Shown: positions 9,452 through 20,635 of the stretch, piece after piece | Position numbering within the stretch: position 1 is the stretch's first letter | How the letters are laid out: the number at the start of each line of letters is the position of its first letter | DNA from: Burkholderiales bacterium Ga0077544 | GTDB taxonomy: Bacteria > Pseudomonadota > Gammaproteobacteria > Burkholderiales > Burkholderiaceae_D | Assembly (NCBI GenBank): GCA_001464355.1 | Contig: LNEU01000018.1 | Coordinates: forward strand, 186,001 to 250,000 | Direction of reading: 5' to 3' | Length of the DNA: 64,000 nt | The notes under the pieces: generated by a model | The model's input: only the letters and a program-made list of their open reading frames with translations | Databases searched by the model: none | Told to the model about the DNA's origin: nothing | Program-made: the position numbers and the translations under genes

Positions 9452-11053
9452 ATGATGAAATTCAAAGCACGCAACAAACAAAACACCATCATTATTATCG
9501 TGATCGTCGTCGGCCTCTTGCTGGGCGGCTTGATCCTGGGCATGGGTAAAAGCAAACCGGAGAGCGAAGAACACGGCCACGCCGAAACAAAGGGGCACGC
9601 CGATACTGAGCACCATGAAGAAAAAAGCGAAGCCGGCCATCAGCATGAACAGAAGCATGAGACGGAGGATAAAGCGGAGCATGCAGATCACGAACAGCAC
9701 GCAGCATCAGAAGAAAAGAAAGGCCCACACGGCGGCAAGTTGTTTGTCACGGACGGCTACGGTCTGGAAGTCACCATTTTTGAGCAAGGTGAGGAACACC
9801 GCTTCCGTTTGTACACCTACCAGAACGGCAAGCCTTTAACGCCGAGCGCCAGTCAGGTCAAACTGACACTGGAACGTCTGGGCCGCGCACCGCAGAACGT
9901 CACGTTTGTAAATGAGGGCGATTACCTGAAGGGCAATGCAGTGGTGGAAGAACCGCATTCCTTCAAAGTCACCATCGACGCGCGTCATGAGGACAAGTCG
10001 TATCAATTTACTTATGCACAGGAAGAGGCAAGGATCGCGATGAGCGATCAGCAATTGAAACAGAACGGCGTGCAGATACTGACGGCCGGTCCGGCGCGTA
10101 TCAAAACCAGTCTGCAATTAATCGGTGAAATTCGCCTGAATGAAGACCGCACCGTATATGTTGTGCCACGCTTGACCGGCATCGTGGAAGCGGTCCGTGC
10201 GAATGCCGGCGACAAGGTTCGTAAAGGACAGGTGTTGGCCGTTATTTCGAGTCAGTCACTATCGGATCAGCGTAGTGAATTGCTGGCCGCGCAAAAACGT
10301 CTGGCACTTGCACGCACGACTTACGAGCGTGAAAAGATGTTGTGGGAAGAAAAAATCTCTGCCGAACAGGATTATCTGCAAGCCCGTGCAGCCATGCAGG
10401 AAGCCCAGATCATGGCCCAGAGCGCCCGGCAAAAGCTGGCAGCACTGGGGGCGTCTGCTTCCTCGTCCAATCTGACGCGATATGAAATCCGCTCGCCTAT
10501 CGACGGCGTGATTACCGACAAGCGTATTTCGACAGGTTCGGTCACCAAAGAGGATGCCAACATCTTCGTTATATCCGATTTGTCTACTGTATGGGTCGAT
10601 CTGACTGTGCGTGCGGAGGATATCAACGCGTTGAAGACCGGGCAAAAAGGCACGGTCAAATCCAGTGCTTTCGCTGCGCAGACTACGGGAGCCGTGTCGT
10701 ATATAGGCGCTTTGGTCGGCGAACAGACGCGCAGCGCCAAGGCGCGCATGGTGCTGGCCAATCCTGATGGCATCTGGCGTCCCGGCTTGCCGGTGAATGT
10801 GAATCTGGTCGCGGACGATGTCGAGGTGGCGATAGCGGTGGCCGCAGATGCGATTCAAACGCTAGGAAATTGGACCGTCGTCTTCGGTCGCTATGACAAC
10901 CTACTGGAAGCGCGGCCGCTTGCATTGGGTCGTAGTGATGGCAAATTTATCGAAGTACGCGAGGGATTGAATGCGGGCGAACAATACGCCGGTAGCAACA
11001 GCTTTCTCATCAAAGCAGAACTCGGCAAGGCAAGTGCCAGCCACGAGCATTAA
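9452..11053 (+). CDS. czcB: CzcB-like periplasmic adaptor, His-rich
   Basis: 533-residue membrane-fusion protein linking CzcA to CzcC. An N-terminal membrane anchor (about 12-31, IIIIVIVVGLLLGGLILGMG) is followed by a His/Glu-rich segment (about 35-95, EHGHAE..HADTEHHEEK..HQHEQKH). Next is a domain beginning GPHGGKLFVTDGYGLEVTIFE that occurs in CzcB-type adaptors, then the lipoyl/hairpin domain (VRANAGDKVRKGQVLAVI) and beta-barrel (YEIRSPIDGVITDKRI). The His-rich linker suggests periplasmic metal buffering. The family assignment is secure; the exact metal set is inferred from the operon. Confidence 0.94.
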   Translation: MMKFKARNKQNTIIIIVIVVGLLLGGLILGMGKSKPESEEHGHAETKGHADTEHHEEKSEAGHQHEQKHETEDKAEHADHEQHAASEEKKGPHGGKLFVTDGYGLEVTIFEQGEEHRFRLYTYQNGKPLTPSASQVKLTLERLGRAPQNVTFVNEGDYLKGNAVVEEPHSFKVTIDARHEDKSYQFTYAQEEARIAMSDQQLKQNGVQILTAGPARIKTSLQLIGEIRLNEDRTVYVVPRLTGIVEAVRANAGDKVRKGQVLAVISSQSLSDQRSELLAAQKRLALARTTYEREKMLWEEKISAEQDYLQARAAMQEAQIMAQSARQKLAALGASASSSNLTRYEIRSPIDGVITDKRISTGSVTKEDANIFVISDLSTVWVDLTVRAEDINALKTGQKGTVKSSAFAAQTTGAVSYIGALVGEQTRSAKARMVLANPDGIWRPGLPVNVNLVADDVEVAIAVAADAIQTLGNWTVVFGRYDNLLEARPLALGRSDGKFIEVREGLNAGEQYAGSNSFLIKAELGKASASHEH

Positions 11054-11063
11054 GGCGATCACT

Positions 11064-14364
<3,301 letters not shown>

Positions 14365-14418
14365 ACGTGCGAAATATATGTCGCACAGCTCAAAGTTAAT
14401 GTCTGCTTGCTGAAATAT

Positions 14419-14445
14419 GCGGGGTCGCGTCTACTTCGACCCCGC
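14419..14445 (+). terminator. Hairpin after czcA, possible terminator
   Basis: 9-bp perfect stem gcggggtcg (14419-14427) / cgaccccgc (14437-14445), loop 9, located 55 bases after the czcA stop. There is no T-run behind it, so it may be a weak terminator or an RNA 3'-end stabiliser. Confidence 0.45.
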
Positions 14446-14510
14446 TGTCGATATCTGTTAACTAGCGCTTTCAGCTAGCAAGCAATTTAATTGCTCTGTT
14501 TAGACCCGGA

Positions 14511-14562
14511 GTAGGTCTTTAATGAGGGCAGGATTTGTAGGTCTTTAATGAGGGCAGGATTT
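14511..14562. repeat. Perfect tandem duplication, 2 x 26 bp
   Basis: The unit starting gtaggtctttaatgagggca occurs at 14511-14536 and again, identically and directly adjacent, at 14537-14562. The absence of any change implies a recent duplication. It lies upstream of the Fur-box promoter, with no other copy noticed in the window. Confidence 0.9.
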
Positions 14563-14716
14563 GCTTCGTCAGATTGCTCAGGATCGCGTAGTTCAGCATT
14601 CGCAAGTTTCCCATCTTGCGGCTCCAGCGGCGATTCTCTCTGGCATATCACCGTGTCCGGTTCGTCTATCCCATCTATTGGTTGCTGAAGTTGCCTTTTC
14701 TCATTAGAATACTAAC

Positions 14717-14735
14717 GATAATTATTCTCATTAGC
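14717..14735. promoter_or_regulatory. Fur box upstream of the DUF4198 iron operon
   Basis: gataattattctcattagc matches the classical 19-bp Fur consensus at 14 of 19 positions by eye and lies 67 bases before the ATG at 14802. Iron repression of the four-gene operon is therefore likely. Confidence 0.75.
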
Positions 14736-14801
14736 GTTACTGTCTTTGCGATAATGCGATTTAATCTGGTTTTTCCATACATACAGAAAAGGAAGTACGT
14801 G

Positions 14802-15521
14802 ATGAAACAACGCTTAGCCTTGTTGCCCTTGTTTGCCGCATTGATGTTCGGCGGCGCCGCACATGCCCATCAAATCTGGCTGGAGCAGACACCCAAGGCG
14901 GCTCATGTTTATTTCGGTGAGTTTGGCGAAAATCTGCGTGAAACATCGCCAGGCTTGCTGGATAAATTCGGAAAACCTAGCGCCACGCTGTCGAGCGAAA
15001 AAGGCGATCAGGCTTTGACGTTGAGCAAGGAAGCAAATGCATTTGTGTTGTCGGCACGCGCGGGCAAGAACCAAACCATCATCGTCGAAGAAGCTAGTTA
15101 CCCAGGCTTCGAGAAAAAGACCGGTGACACCATCGTGCGCAGCATCTGGACTCCGGCCGCGCGCCTCGTGACATCGGATGCGGCTCAGGCGCCAAAGTTG
15201 ACGCTGGATCTGGTCCCGAGTGGCAAACCGGGCGAGTTCAAGGTGTATTACAAAGGCCAGCCTCTGCCAAAAGCAAAAGTCGGCATCATCGTGCAATCTG
15301 GTTGGGCTAAAGAAGCGGTCTCCGATGAGCAGGGCGCAGTCAATTTCGATCTGCCATGGCAAGGTACTTACGTGCTTGAAGTGCATCACACCGACAAAAC
15401 AGCTGGTGAACGCGATGGCAAACCGTATGACGTCGCGAGCTTTGTGACTACCTTGTCGCTGGCACAAGCCAAAGGTATCAAGGCAGTTCCAGCAGGTCCT
15501 GCTGCGACACCTAACAAGTAA
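14802..15521 (+). CDS. DUF4198 (NikM-like) periplasmic protein of iron operon
   Basis: 239-residue secreted protein. Signal peptide about 1-22 (MKQRLALLPLFAALMFGGAAHA), then HQIWLEQTPKAAHVYFGEFGENL, typical of DUF4198, whose members are beta-sandwich periplasmic proteins linked to metal uptake. The ATG at 14802 has GGAAG 6 bases upstream and begins a classic signal peptide; the 62 residues of open frame before it are rejected. First gene of a Fur-box operon followed by DUF3649, PepSY and DUF3325 genes, an arrangement repeatedly associated with siderophore/iron acquisition. The biochemical role is not established. Confidence 0.85.
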   Translation: MKQRLALLPLFAALMFGGAAHAHQIWLEQTPKAAHVYFGEFGENLRETSPGLLDKFGKPSATLSSEKGDQALTLSKEANAFVLSARAGKNQTIIVEEASYPGFEKKTGDTIVRSIWTPAARLVTSDAAQAPKLTLDLVPSGKPGEFKVYYKGQPLPKAKVGIIVQSGWAKEAVSDEQGAVNFDLPWQGTYVLEVHHTDKTAGERDGKPYDVASFVTTLSLAQAKGIKAVPAGPAATPNK

Positions 15522-15555
15522 GCACTAAAAAATACACAAGCGACGAACAAGCAAA

Positions 15556-15864
15556 ATGAGTGGTTTTAGAGTGATGAAACTGAATAGAGATGTGCGGTAT
15601 CGCCTCGGTGTCGCTTCAAGGGCGATTGCTGCCATTATTGGCGGATATGCGTTAGCGGCAGCCTCGACTGCCGTGTTGTCTTTGGTATTGCCGATGTCGC
15701 GTGTAGACGCAGTCATGACGGCGACCTTGCTGTCGTTTACTGTTTATACCTGTGCTGCGATCTGGGTATTTGCGGCGCGTGATGCCTTGCATGCCTGGCT
15801 AGGCATAGGTGTGCCCACCATTGTGATGGGACTGGGATTGTTCCTGCTTCGGAGCGCAGCATGA
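15556..15864 (+). CDS. DUF3649 small membrane protein
   Basis: 102 residues with three predicted helices (AAIIGGYALAAASTAVLSLVL; VMTATLLSFTVYTCAAIWVFA; LGIGVPTIVMGLGLFLL). Matches the DUF3649 type found in iron-transport-associated operons. Its stop overlaps the start of the PepSY gene by 4 bases (ATGA), indicating coupling. It probably forms a membrane complex with the PepSY and DUF3325 proteins; this is inference from constant gene order. Confidence 0.82.
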   Translation: MSGFRVMKLNRDVRYRLGVASRAIAAIIGGYALAAASTAVLSLVLPMSRVDAVMTATLLSFTVYTCAAIWVFAARDALHAWLGIGVPTIVMGLGLFLLRSAA

Positions 15865-17501
15865 GAGAAGGATTTCGCCAGTCTATGGCATGGTTGCACA
15901 CGTGGGCGGGATTGCTGGTGTGCTGGGTATTGTTTTTGGTATTTGTTGCAGGTACTGCGTCGTACTTCCGCGATGAAATATCGCTGTGGATGAAGCCGGA
16001 ATTGCACGCCGCCGCAGTTACGCCTGTATCGGATGTTGTTGCTGCGCAAAATGCTATCCGCATGCTGGAGAAGGAAGCGGCCGATTCGCCGCGCTGGTTT
16101 ATTACCTTGCCGACCGACCGCAATCCCGAACTCACCGTAGGCTGGACCAGTCCGCCGGTCAAAGGTGAAAAAGGTCGCGGCAAGTTCAATAATGCTCAGT
16201 TGAATCCGGCTACCGGCGAACGCCTGGCGGCAGTGCGTGAAACGCGCGGCGGTGATTTTATCTACCGCCTGCACTACGATTTACATTACATGCCGGCGCT
16301 ATGGGCGCGCTGGATCATCGGTTTTTGTGCGATGTTCATGTTGGTGGCGATCATCAGTGGCGTGATTACGCACAAGCGTATCTTCAAGGATTTCTTCACC
16401 TTCCGTCCGAAGAAGGGGCAGCGCTCGTGGCTGGATGCGCATAACGCGGTGGCCGTCCTCGCGTTGCCGTATCACTTGATGATCACGTACTCCGGCCTGG
16501 TTACATTGATGTTCATGTACATGCCGTTCGGCGCACAAGTTGCGTACAACGGCGACGAAAAAACCTTCCTTGCTGAATCCTTCCGTCAGGCTGAAGTCAA
16601 AAAGCCTGCAGGTCAGCCTGCACAACTGGCAGCGATTGCACCCATGATGGCGCAAGCCGAGCAACATTGGAACGGCGGACAGGTCGGCCGGCTCACGATT
16701 AACAATCCGGGCGATGCCAACGCAACGATTCAGATCAGACGCGAACAGGAAAAGAAATTGTCGCACTTGCGGCAATCGATGCAGTTCGATGGTGCGAGCG
16801 GCGCAATGATTTCAACGATGGGCGATGAAGCCAGCGCCGCGGCAGAAACCAGAGGTGTGTTGTATGGCTTGCACGTTGCTGAATTTGCCAATCCATTGTT
16901 GCGCGCATTGTTCTTCCTGTGTGGTTTTGCCGGCTGCGCGATGGTAGCCACCGGCGCCTTGCTGTGGGCGGTCAAGACACGTCAGGGTTATGCCAAAGTG
17001 CTGGCGAAAGGCGGGCGTATTGGTTACGGTTTGCGTCTGGTCGATGGCTTGAATATTGGTGCGATTGCCGGTTTGCCGATTGCGTTAGCAAGCTATTTCT
17101 GGGCCAATCGCTTGATCGAAGTAGGTATCGAAAAACGGTCTGAAGCTGAAATTCGCTGGTTCTTTATTGCGTGGGGTATCGCTGCGATCATTGCGCACAT
17201 CCGTCCAACGCGTCGCATGTGGCAATGTCAATTGCTGGTTGGTGGCGTCTTGTTTGCGTTGATACCTGTATTGAATGTCTTCACCACTCATTCCCATCTG
17301 GGCGTCACCTTGTTCCAGAGTAAAGGACCCGTCGCAGTTGCCGGTTTCGATTTGTTCGTGCTTGGCTTTGGTCTGCTATTGATCTATGCAGCGAAAAGAC
17401 TGGCACCGCGAAAAGTTGAACTCAAGTTGAATGCAAAAAATAAAGCGATAGAAAAGAAACCACACGATGGCGACCACTCATCGCTGCGGGAGGCAACATG
17501 A
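15861..17501 (+). CDS. PepSY-associated TM protein, iron-uptake linked
   Basis: 546-residue inner-membrane protein of the PepSY_TM family (PiuB/FpvG-like). Helices: WLHTWAGLLVCWVLFLVFVAGTASYF near the N-terminus, another pair around 150-220, and four near 345-520. The conserved HTWAGL, RLHYDLHY and DAHNAVAVLALPYHLMITYSGL blocks carry paired histidines suited to haem or metal-electron roles. Relatives are implicated in reducing ferric siderophore complexes in the periplasm or cytoplasm. Overlaps both neighbours by 4 bases. Confidence 0.88.
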   Translation: MREGFRQSMAWLHTWAGLLVCWVLFLVFVAGTASYFRDEISLWMKPELHAAAVTPVSDVVAAQNAIRMLEKEAADSPRWFITLPTDRNPELTVGWTSPPVKGEKGRGKFNNAQLNPATGERLAAVRETRGGDFIYRLHYDLHYMPALWARWIIGFCAMFMLVAIISGVITHKRIFKDFFTFRPKKGQRSWLDAHNAVAVLALPYHLMITYSGLVTLMFMYMPFGAQVAYNGDEKTFLAESFRQAEVKKPAGQPAQLAAIAPMMAQAEQHWNGGQVGRLTINNPGDANATIQIRREQEKKLSHLRQSMQFDGASGAMISTMGDEASAAAETRGVLYGLHVAEFANPLLRALFFLCGFAGCAMVATGALLWAVKTRQGYAKVLAKGGRIGYGLRLVDGLNIGAIAGLPIALASYFWANRLIEVGIEKRSEAEIRWFFIAWGIAAIIAHIRPTRRMWQCQLLVGGVLFALIPVLNVFTTHSHLGVTLFQSKGPVAVAGFDLFVLGFGLLLIYAAKRLAPRKVELKLNAKNKAIEKKPHDGDHSSLREAT

Positions 17502-17851
17502 TCGCGTTTGGTGTTTTCTCGGGGCTGGCCTTCGCCTATGCGGGATGGACCGCCTTGAGCATAGGGATGGACAGGCATTATTCGGATATCCACGGTCGCG
17601 GCAAAGAACCTGATCAACGCACACGCAATCAGTGTCGCTTGCTCGGCACTCTCGGCTTGATCGCTACCTTTGCGGTCAGCGTCAAACTGCAAGGTTGGAC
17701 TGTAGGTGCGGTGCTCTGTCTGGGCATCATGACAGCCGGTGCCTTGCTGCTGGTGCTGTTGCTGACGTATGCACCGCATCGCGCAATCAAGTTCGGCAAG
17801 ATCGCCGCATTGCTTTCCGTCATGTTTGGGATGGTCTGGTTGTCGGCCTGA
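17498..17851 (+). CDS. DUF3325 small membrane protein
   Basis: 117 residues, three predicted helices, with the opening AFAYAGWTALSIGMDRHYSDI and the RTRNQCRLLGTLGLIATFAVSV block typical of DUF3325. Last gene of the iron operon, starting 4 bases inside the PepSY gene; a rho-independent terminator follows. Function unknown; the family travels with PepSY/DUF3649 proteins of siderophore loci. Confidence 0.82.
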   Translation: MIAFGVFSGLAFAYAGWTALSIGMDRHYSDIHGRGKEPDQRTRNQCRLLGTLGLIATFAVSVKLQGWTVGAVLCLGIMTAGALLLVLLLTYAPHRAIKFGKIAALLSVMFGMVWLSA

Positions 17852-17874
17852 GTTTAAGTAAAGCTGTATAAATT

Positions 17875-17920
17875 AAAAAGGCGGCTACGCGATATATCGT
17901 TTAGACGCCTTTTATTTTTA
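17875..17920 (+). terminator. Rho-independent terminator after the iron operon
   Basis: aaaaggcg (17876-17883) pairs with cgcctttt (17906-17913) and is followed by attttta; an inner gcgatatatcgt palindrome can extend the hairpin. It lies between convergent operons (iron + / urt -) and may serve both. Confidence 0.75.
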
Positions 17921-17931
17921 TACGCCATTTT

Positions 17932-18630
17932 TTAGACGGCTAGATGTCGCTTCACACTTTCATCATCCATTTGATCGGATGTGCCGGAAGCGACGACTTC
18001 ACCACGCGACATGACGATAAAGTTGTCTGCCAGCTCGCGTGCAAAATCGAAATACTGTTCGCACAATAAAATCCCGATATCACCGCGCTCGCGTAGCAGG
18101 CTAATCACGCGGCCGATATCCTTGATGATCGATGGTTGTATGCCTTCAGTCGGTTCATCGAGAATTATCAATTTTGGATCAGCCAGCAAGGCACGCGCAA
18201 TCGCCAATTGCTGTTGCTGACCGCCAGACAAATCGCCGCCACGTCTGTGCAGCATTTCCTTCAGTACCGGAAATAGTTCATACACTTCGCCGCGTATTGT
18301 CGACGCCTTGCGGCCGGATTTGGTGGCCATGCCCATCAACAGGTTTTCTTCGACTGTCAGGCGTGCAAAGATTTCGCGGCCTTGCGGCACATAGGCGATG
18401 CCGAGTTGCGCGCGTTGATGTGGTTTCAACTTCGTGATGTCGCGGCCTTCCAGCGAGACGTTACCGGCAGCAGTCGGCAAGACGCCCATCAGGCATTTCA
18501 GCAAGGTTGTTTTACCCACGCCATTACGTCCCAATAGCGTCAGGCATTTGCCTTTTTCCAGCGATAGCGAGACGCCACGCAAGGTATGCGCGGCGCCATA
18601 GTATTGATTCAGTTGATCGACTTGCAGCAT
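17932..18630 (-). CDS. urtE: Urea ABC transporter ATP-binding protein UrtE
   Basis: 232-residue LivF-type ATPase, the second nucleotide-binding subunit of the urea importer. Walker A GRNGVGKTTL (about 34-43), Q-loop YVPQGREIF, signature LSGGQQQQLAIARAL, Walker B LIILDEPTEGIQP and the H-loop region are intact. Last gene of the urtABCDE series; 8 bases separate it from urtD. The converging iron operon and its terminator lie just downstream. Confidence 0.94.
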   Translation of the reverse strand: MLQVDQLNQYYGAAHTLRGVSLSLEKGKCLTLLGRNGVGKTTLLKCLMGVLPTAAGNVSLEGRDITKLKPHQRAQLGIAYVPQGREIFARLTVEENLLMGMATKSGRKASTIRGEVYELFPVLKEMLHRRGGDLSGGQQQQLAIARALLADPKLIILDEPTEGIQPSIIKDIGRVISLLRERGDIGILLCEQYFDFARELADNFIVMSRGEVVASGTSDQMDDESVKRHLAV

Positions 18631-18638
18631 GATTTTTC

Positions 18639-19505
18639 CTATCGTCCCAGATACACTTCAATCACGCGTTCATCCGCTTGCACTTGCTGCATGGTTCCCT
18701 GAGCGAGTACCGAACCTTCGTGCAGTACGGTGACTTTGCCGCCTTGCGAAATCTCTTCAACGAAGCCCATATCGTGTTCCACCACCATGATGGAATGCTT
18801 GCCGCGCAACTCGTTCAATAGTTCTGCCGTGCGCGCGGTCTCTGCGTCAGACATACCGGCCACAGGTTCATCCAGCAGCAGCAATTGCGGCTCCTGCATC
18901 AAGAGCATGCCGATTTCCAGCCATTGTTTTTGTCCGTGCGATAGCAAGCCAGCAGGTCTATGTTCGCTGCCGTTCAAGCGGATCAACTTCAGGATTTCTT
19001 CGATCTTGCCGATCTGCTCGGAATTCAGACGCGCAAACAAAGTTGTCTTGACGCGTTTGTCCATCTTCATCGCGAGCTCAAGATTCTCGAACACGGTATG
19101 TTGCTCGAACACGGTAGGGCGCTGGAATTTGCGGCCTATGCCAGCGTGGGCGATTTCGTATTCCGTCATCCTGGTCAGGTCTATGCTCTGGCCGAAAAAG
19201 ACCGTGCCGGAAGTAGGGCGCGTCTTGCCGGTGATGACATCCATCATCGTGGTCTTGCCAGCTCCGTTGGGACCTATGATGCAGCGCAGTTCACCGACCG
19301 AAATATCCAGATTCAAATTATTGATCGCCTTGAAGCCATCGAAGGAAACGGTGATGTCTTCCAGATACAGAATCGCACCGTGCGCAGTATCCACGCCTTG
19401 CGGCTTGATACGACCGTAACTGACATCGCCTTCGCCCAGTTCGTTGTCTTCAATCATATGGCCGGCGTGATCGATAGGCCGCATGACCTTGCTTTGCTTA
19501 CTCAT
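18639..19505 (-). CDS. urtD: Urea ABC transporter ATP-binding protein UrtD
   Basis: 288-residue LivG-type ATPase. After a roughly 40-residue N-terminal extension come Walker A GPNGAGKTTMMD, Q-loop GRKFQRPTVFE, the LLSHGQKQWLEIGMLL signature variant and Walker B LLLLDEPVAGMSDAE. The SHGQKQWLEIG signature is characteristic of UrtD-type subunits. The start overlaps the urtC stop by 4 bases. Confidence 0.94.
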   Translation of the reverse strand: MSKQSKVMRPIDHAGHMIEDNELGEGDVSYGRIKPQGVDTAHGAILYLEDITVSFDGFKAINNLNLDISVGELRCIIGPNGAGKTTMMDVITGKTRPTSGTVFFGQSIDLTRMTEYEIAHAGIGRKFQRPTVFEQHTVFENLELAMKMDKRVKTTLFARLNSEQIGKIEEILKLIRLNGSEHRPAGLLSHGQKQWLEIGMLLMQEPQLLLLDEPVAGMSDAETARTAELLNELRGKHSIMVVEHDMGFVEEISQGGKVTVLHEGSVLAQGTMQQVQADERVIEVYLGR

Positions 19506-20635
19506 GCTGCCTCCTCGGTTTTACTGCGTTTCTTGAATTTATTGATCAGCCCCAATATTCCTTGCGGCATGAATAGTGTGACCAGGATAAAGATCAGGCC
19601 CAGCGCAAACAGCCATAAATCGGGAAAGGCGGCAGTGAACCAGCTTTTCAAACCATTGACTGTGAACGCCCCTATGATCGGGCCTATCAATGACCCACGG
19701 CCACCGACTGCGGCCCAGATCACCATTTCAATTGAATTGGCGGGTGACATTTCCGATGGATTGATGATGCCGACTTGCGGCACATACAAGGCACCCGCGA
19801 TGCCACACAGCATGGCGGACAAAGTCCAGACAAAAAGCTTGAACCACAAAGGGTTGTAGCCTATGAACATCAAGCGTGATTCCGAATCACGTACGCCTTG
19901 CAAAACACGGCCGAGTTTGGAAGTCACGATAGAGCGACACAGGAATAATGCGCCTAGCAGGAAGGCCAATGTCAGCAGATACAAAACGGCCTTGGTAGAT
20001 GGATCTGTAATCGTAAAGCCGAGTATGCGTTTGAAATCGGTAAAGCCATTATTGCCGCCAAAGCCAGTGTCATTACGGAAAAACAGCAGCATGAAGGCGA
20101 AGGTCATCGCTTGCGTGATGATGGAGAAATACACGCCCTTGATGCGTGAACGGAAGGCGAAGTAGCCGAAGACAAACGCGAGTATGCCAGGCACTAGCAC
20201 GACCAACAGCATCGCAACCCAGAAGTGTTCAGTCATCCACCAGTACCACGGATATTCCTTCCAGTTCAGGAACACCATGAAGTCCGGCAGATTGCTTTGA
20301 TATACACCGTCACGTCCTATTGAACGCATCAAATACATGCCGTGCGCATAACCACCGAGTGCGAAGAATACACCGTGTCCCAAAGACAAAATGCCGGTAT
20401 AACCCCAGACCAGATCAAGCGCCAGCGCAGCCATTGCATAACACATGAACTTGCCGATCAGCGCAATCGTGTAGCTGGAAATGTGCAACGCATGACCATC
20501 AGGGAAGATCAGATTCAATACAGGCAATGCAGCAAGAACCACTGCGCAAAACACAATGCCTATCCATGCTGGCCGAGAAAAGAGGGCTGGTTTCGCAGCC
20601 AAGGTCATAGGAATGTTTGGATTCGAGGTACTCAT
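19502..20635 (-). CDS. urtC: Urea ABC transporter permease UrtC
   Basis: 377-residue LivM-type permease with about ten helices. It contains ALDLVWGYTGILSLGHGVFFALGGYAHGMYLM, the LSLGHG/GYA motif of branched-chain-type permeases, and a family-typical long loop (DFMVFLNWKEYPWYWWMTEHFW). Overlaps urtB and urtD by 4 bases each, giving tight co-translation. Confidence 0.94.
   Translation of the reverse strand: MSTSNPNIPMTLAAKPALFSRPAWIGIVFCAVVLAALPVLNLIFPDGHALHISSYTIALIGKFMCYAMAALALDLVWGYTGILSLGHGVFFALGGYAHGMYLMRSIGRDGVYQSNLPDFMVFLNWKEYPWYWWMTEHFWVAMLLVVLVPGILAFVFGYFAFRSRIKGVYFSIITQAMTFAFMLLFFRNDTGFGGNNGFTDFKRILGFTITDPSTKAVLYLLTLAFLLGALFLCRSIVTSKLGRVLQGVRDSESRLMFIGYNPLWFKLFVWTLSAMLCGIAGALYVPQVGIINPSEMSPANSIEMVIWAAVGGRGSLIGPIIGAFTVNGLKSWFTAAFPDLWLFALGLIFILVTLFMPQGILGLINKFKKRSKTEEAA

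Larger units (their letters stand above)
14365..14801. other. Gene-poor region between czcA and the iron operon
   Basis: 437 bases without a convincing gene. It holds, in order, a GC-rich hairpin, two small palindromes (ctagc-N7-gctag near 14461-14477 and agcaatttaattgct near 14480-14495), a 26-bp tandem duplication and a Fur box. An open frame runs through 14616-14801 into the DUF4198 gene, but it has no signal-peptide logic and no ribosome site, so I regard it as non-coding upstream sequence, possibly gene debris. Confidence 0.5.

Noticed and set aside
14616-14801. N-terminal extension of the DUF4198 protein with a hydrophobic stretch
   Set aside because: The internal ATG at 14802 begins a classic signal peptide with a ribosome site, and the Fur box lies inside the supposed extension.
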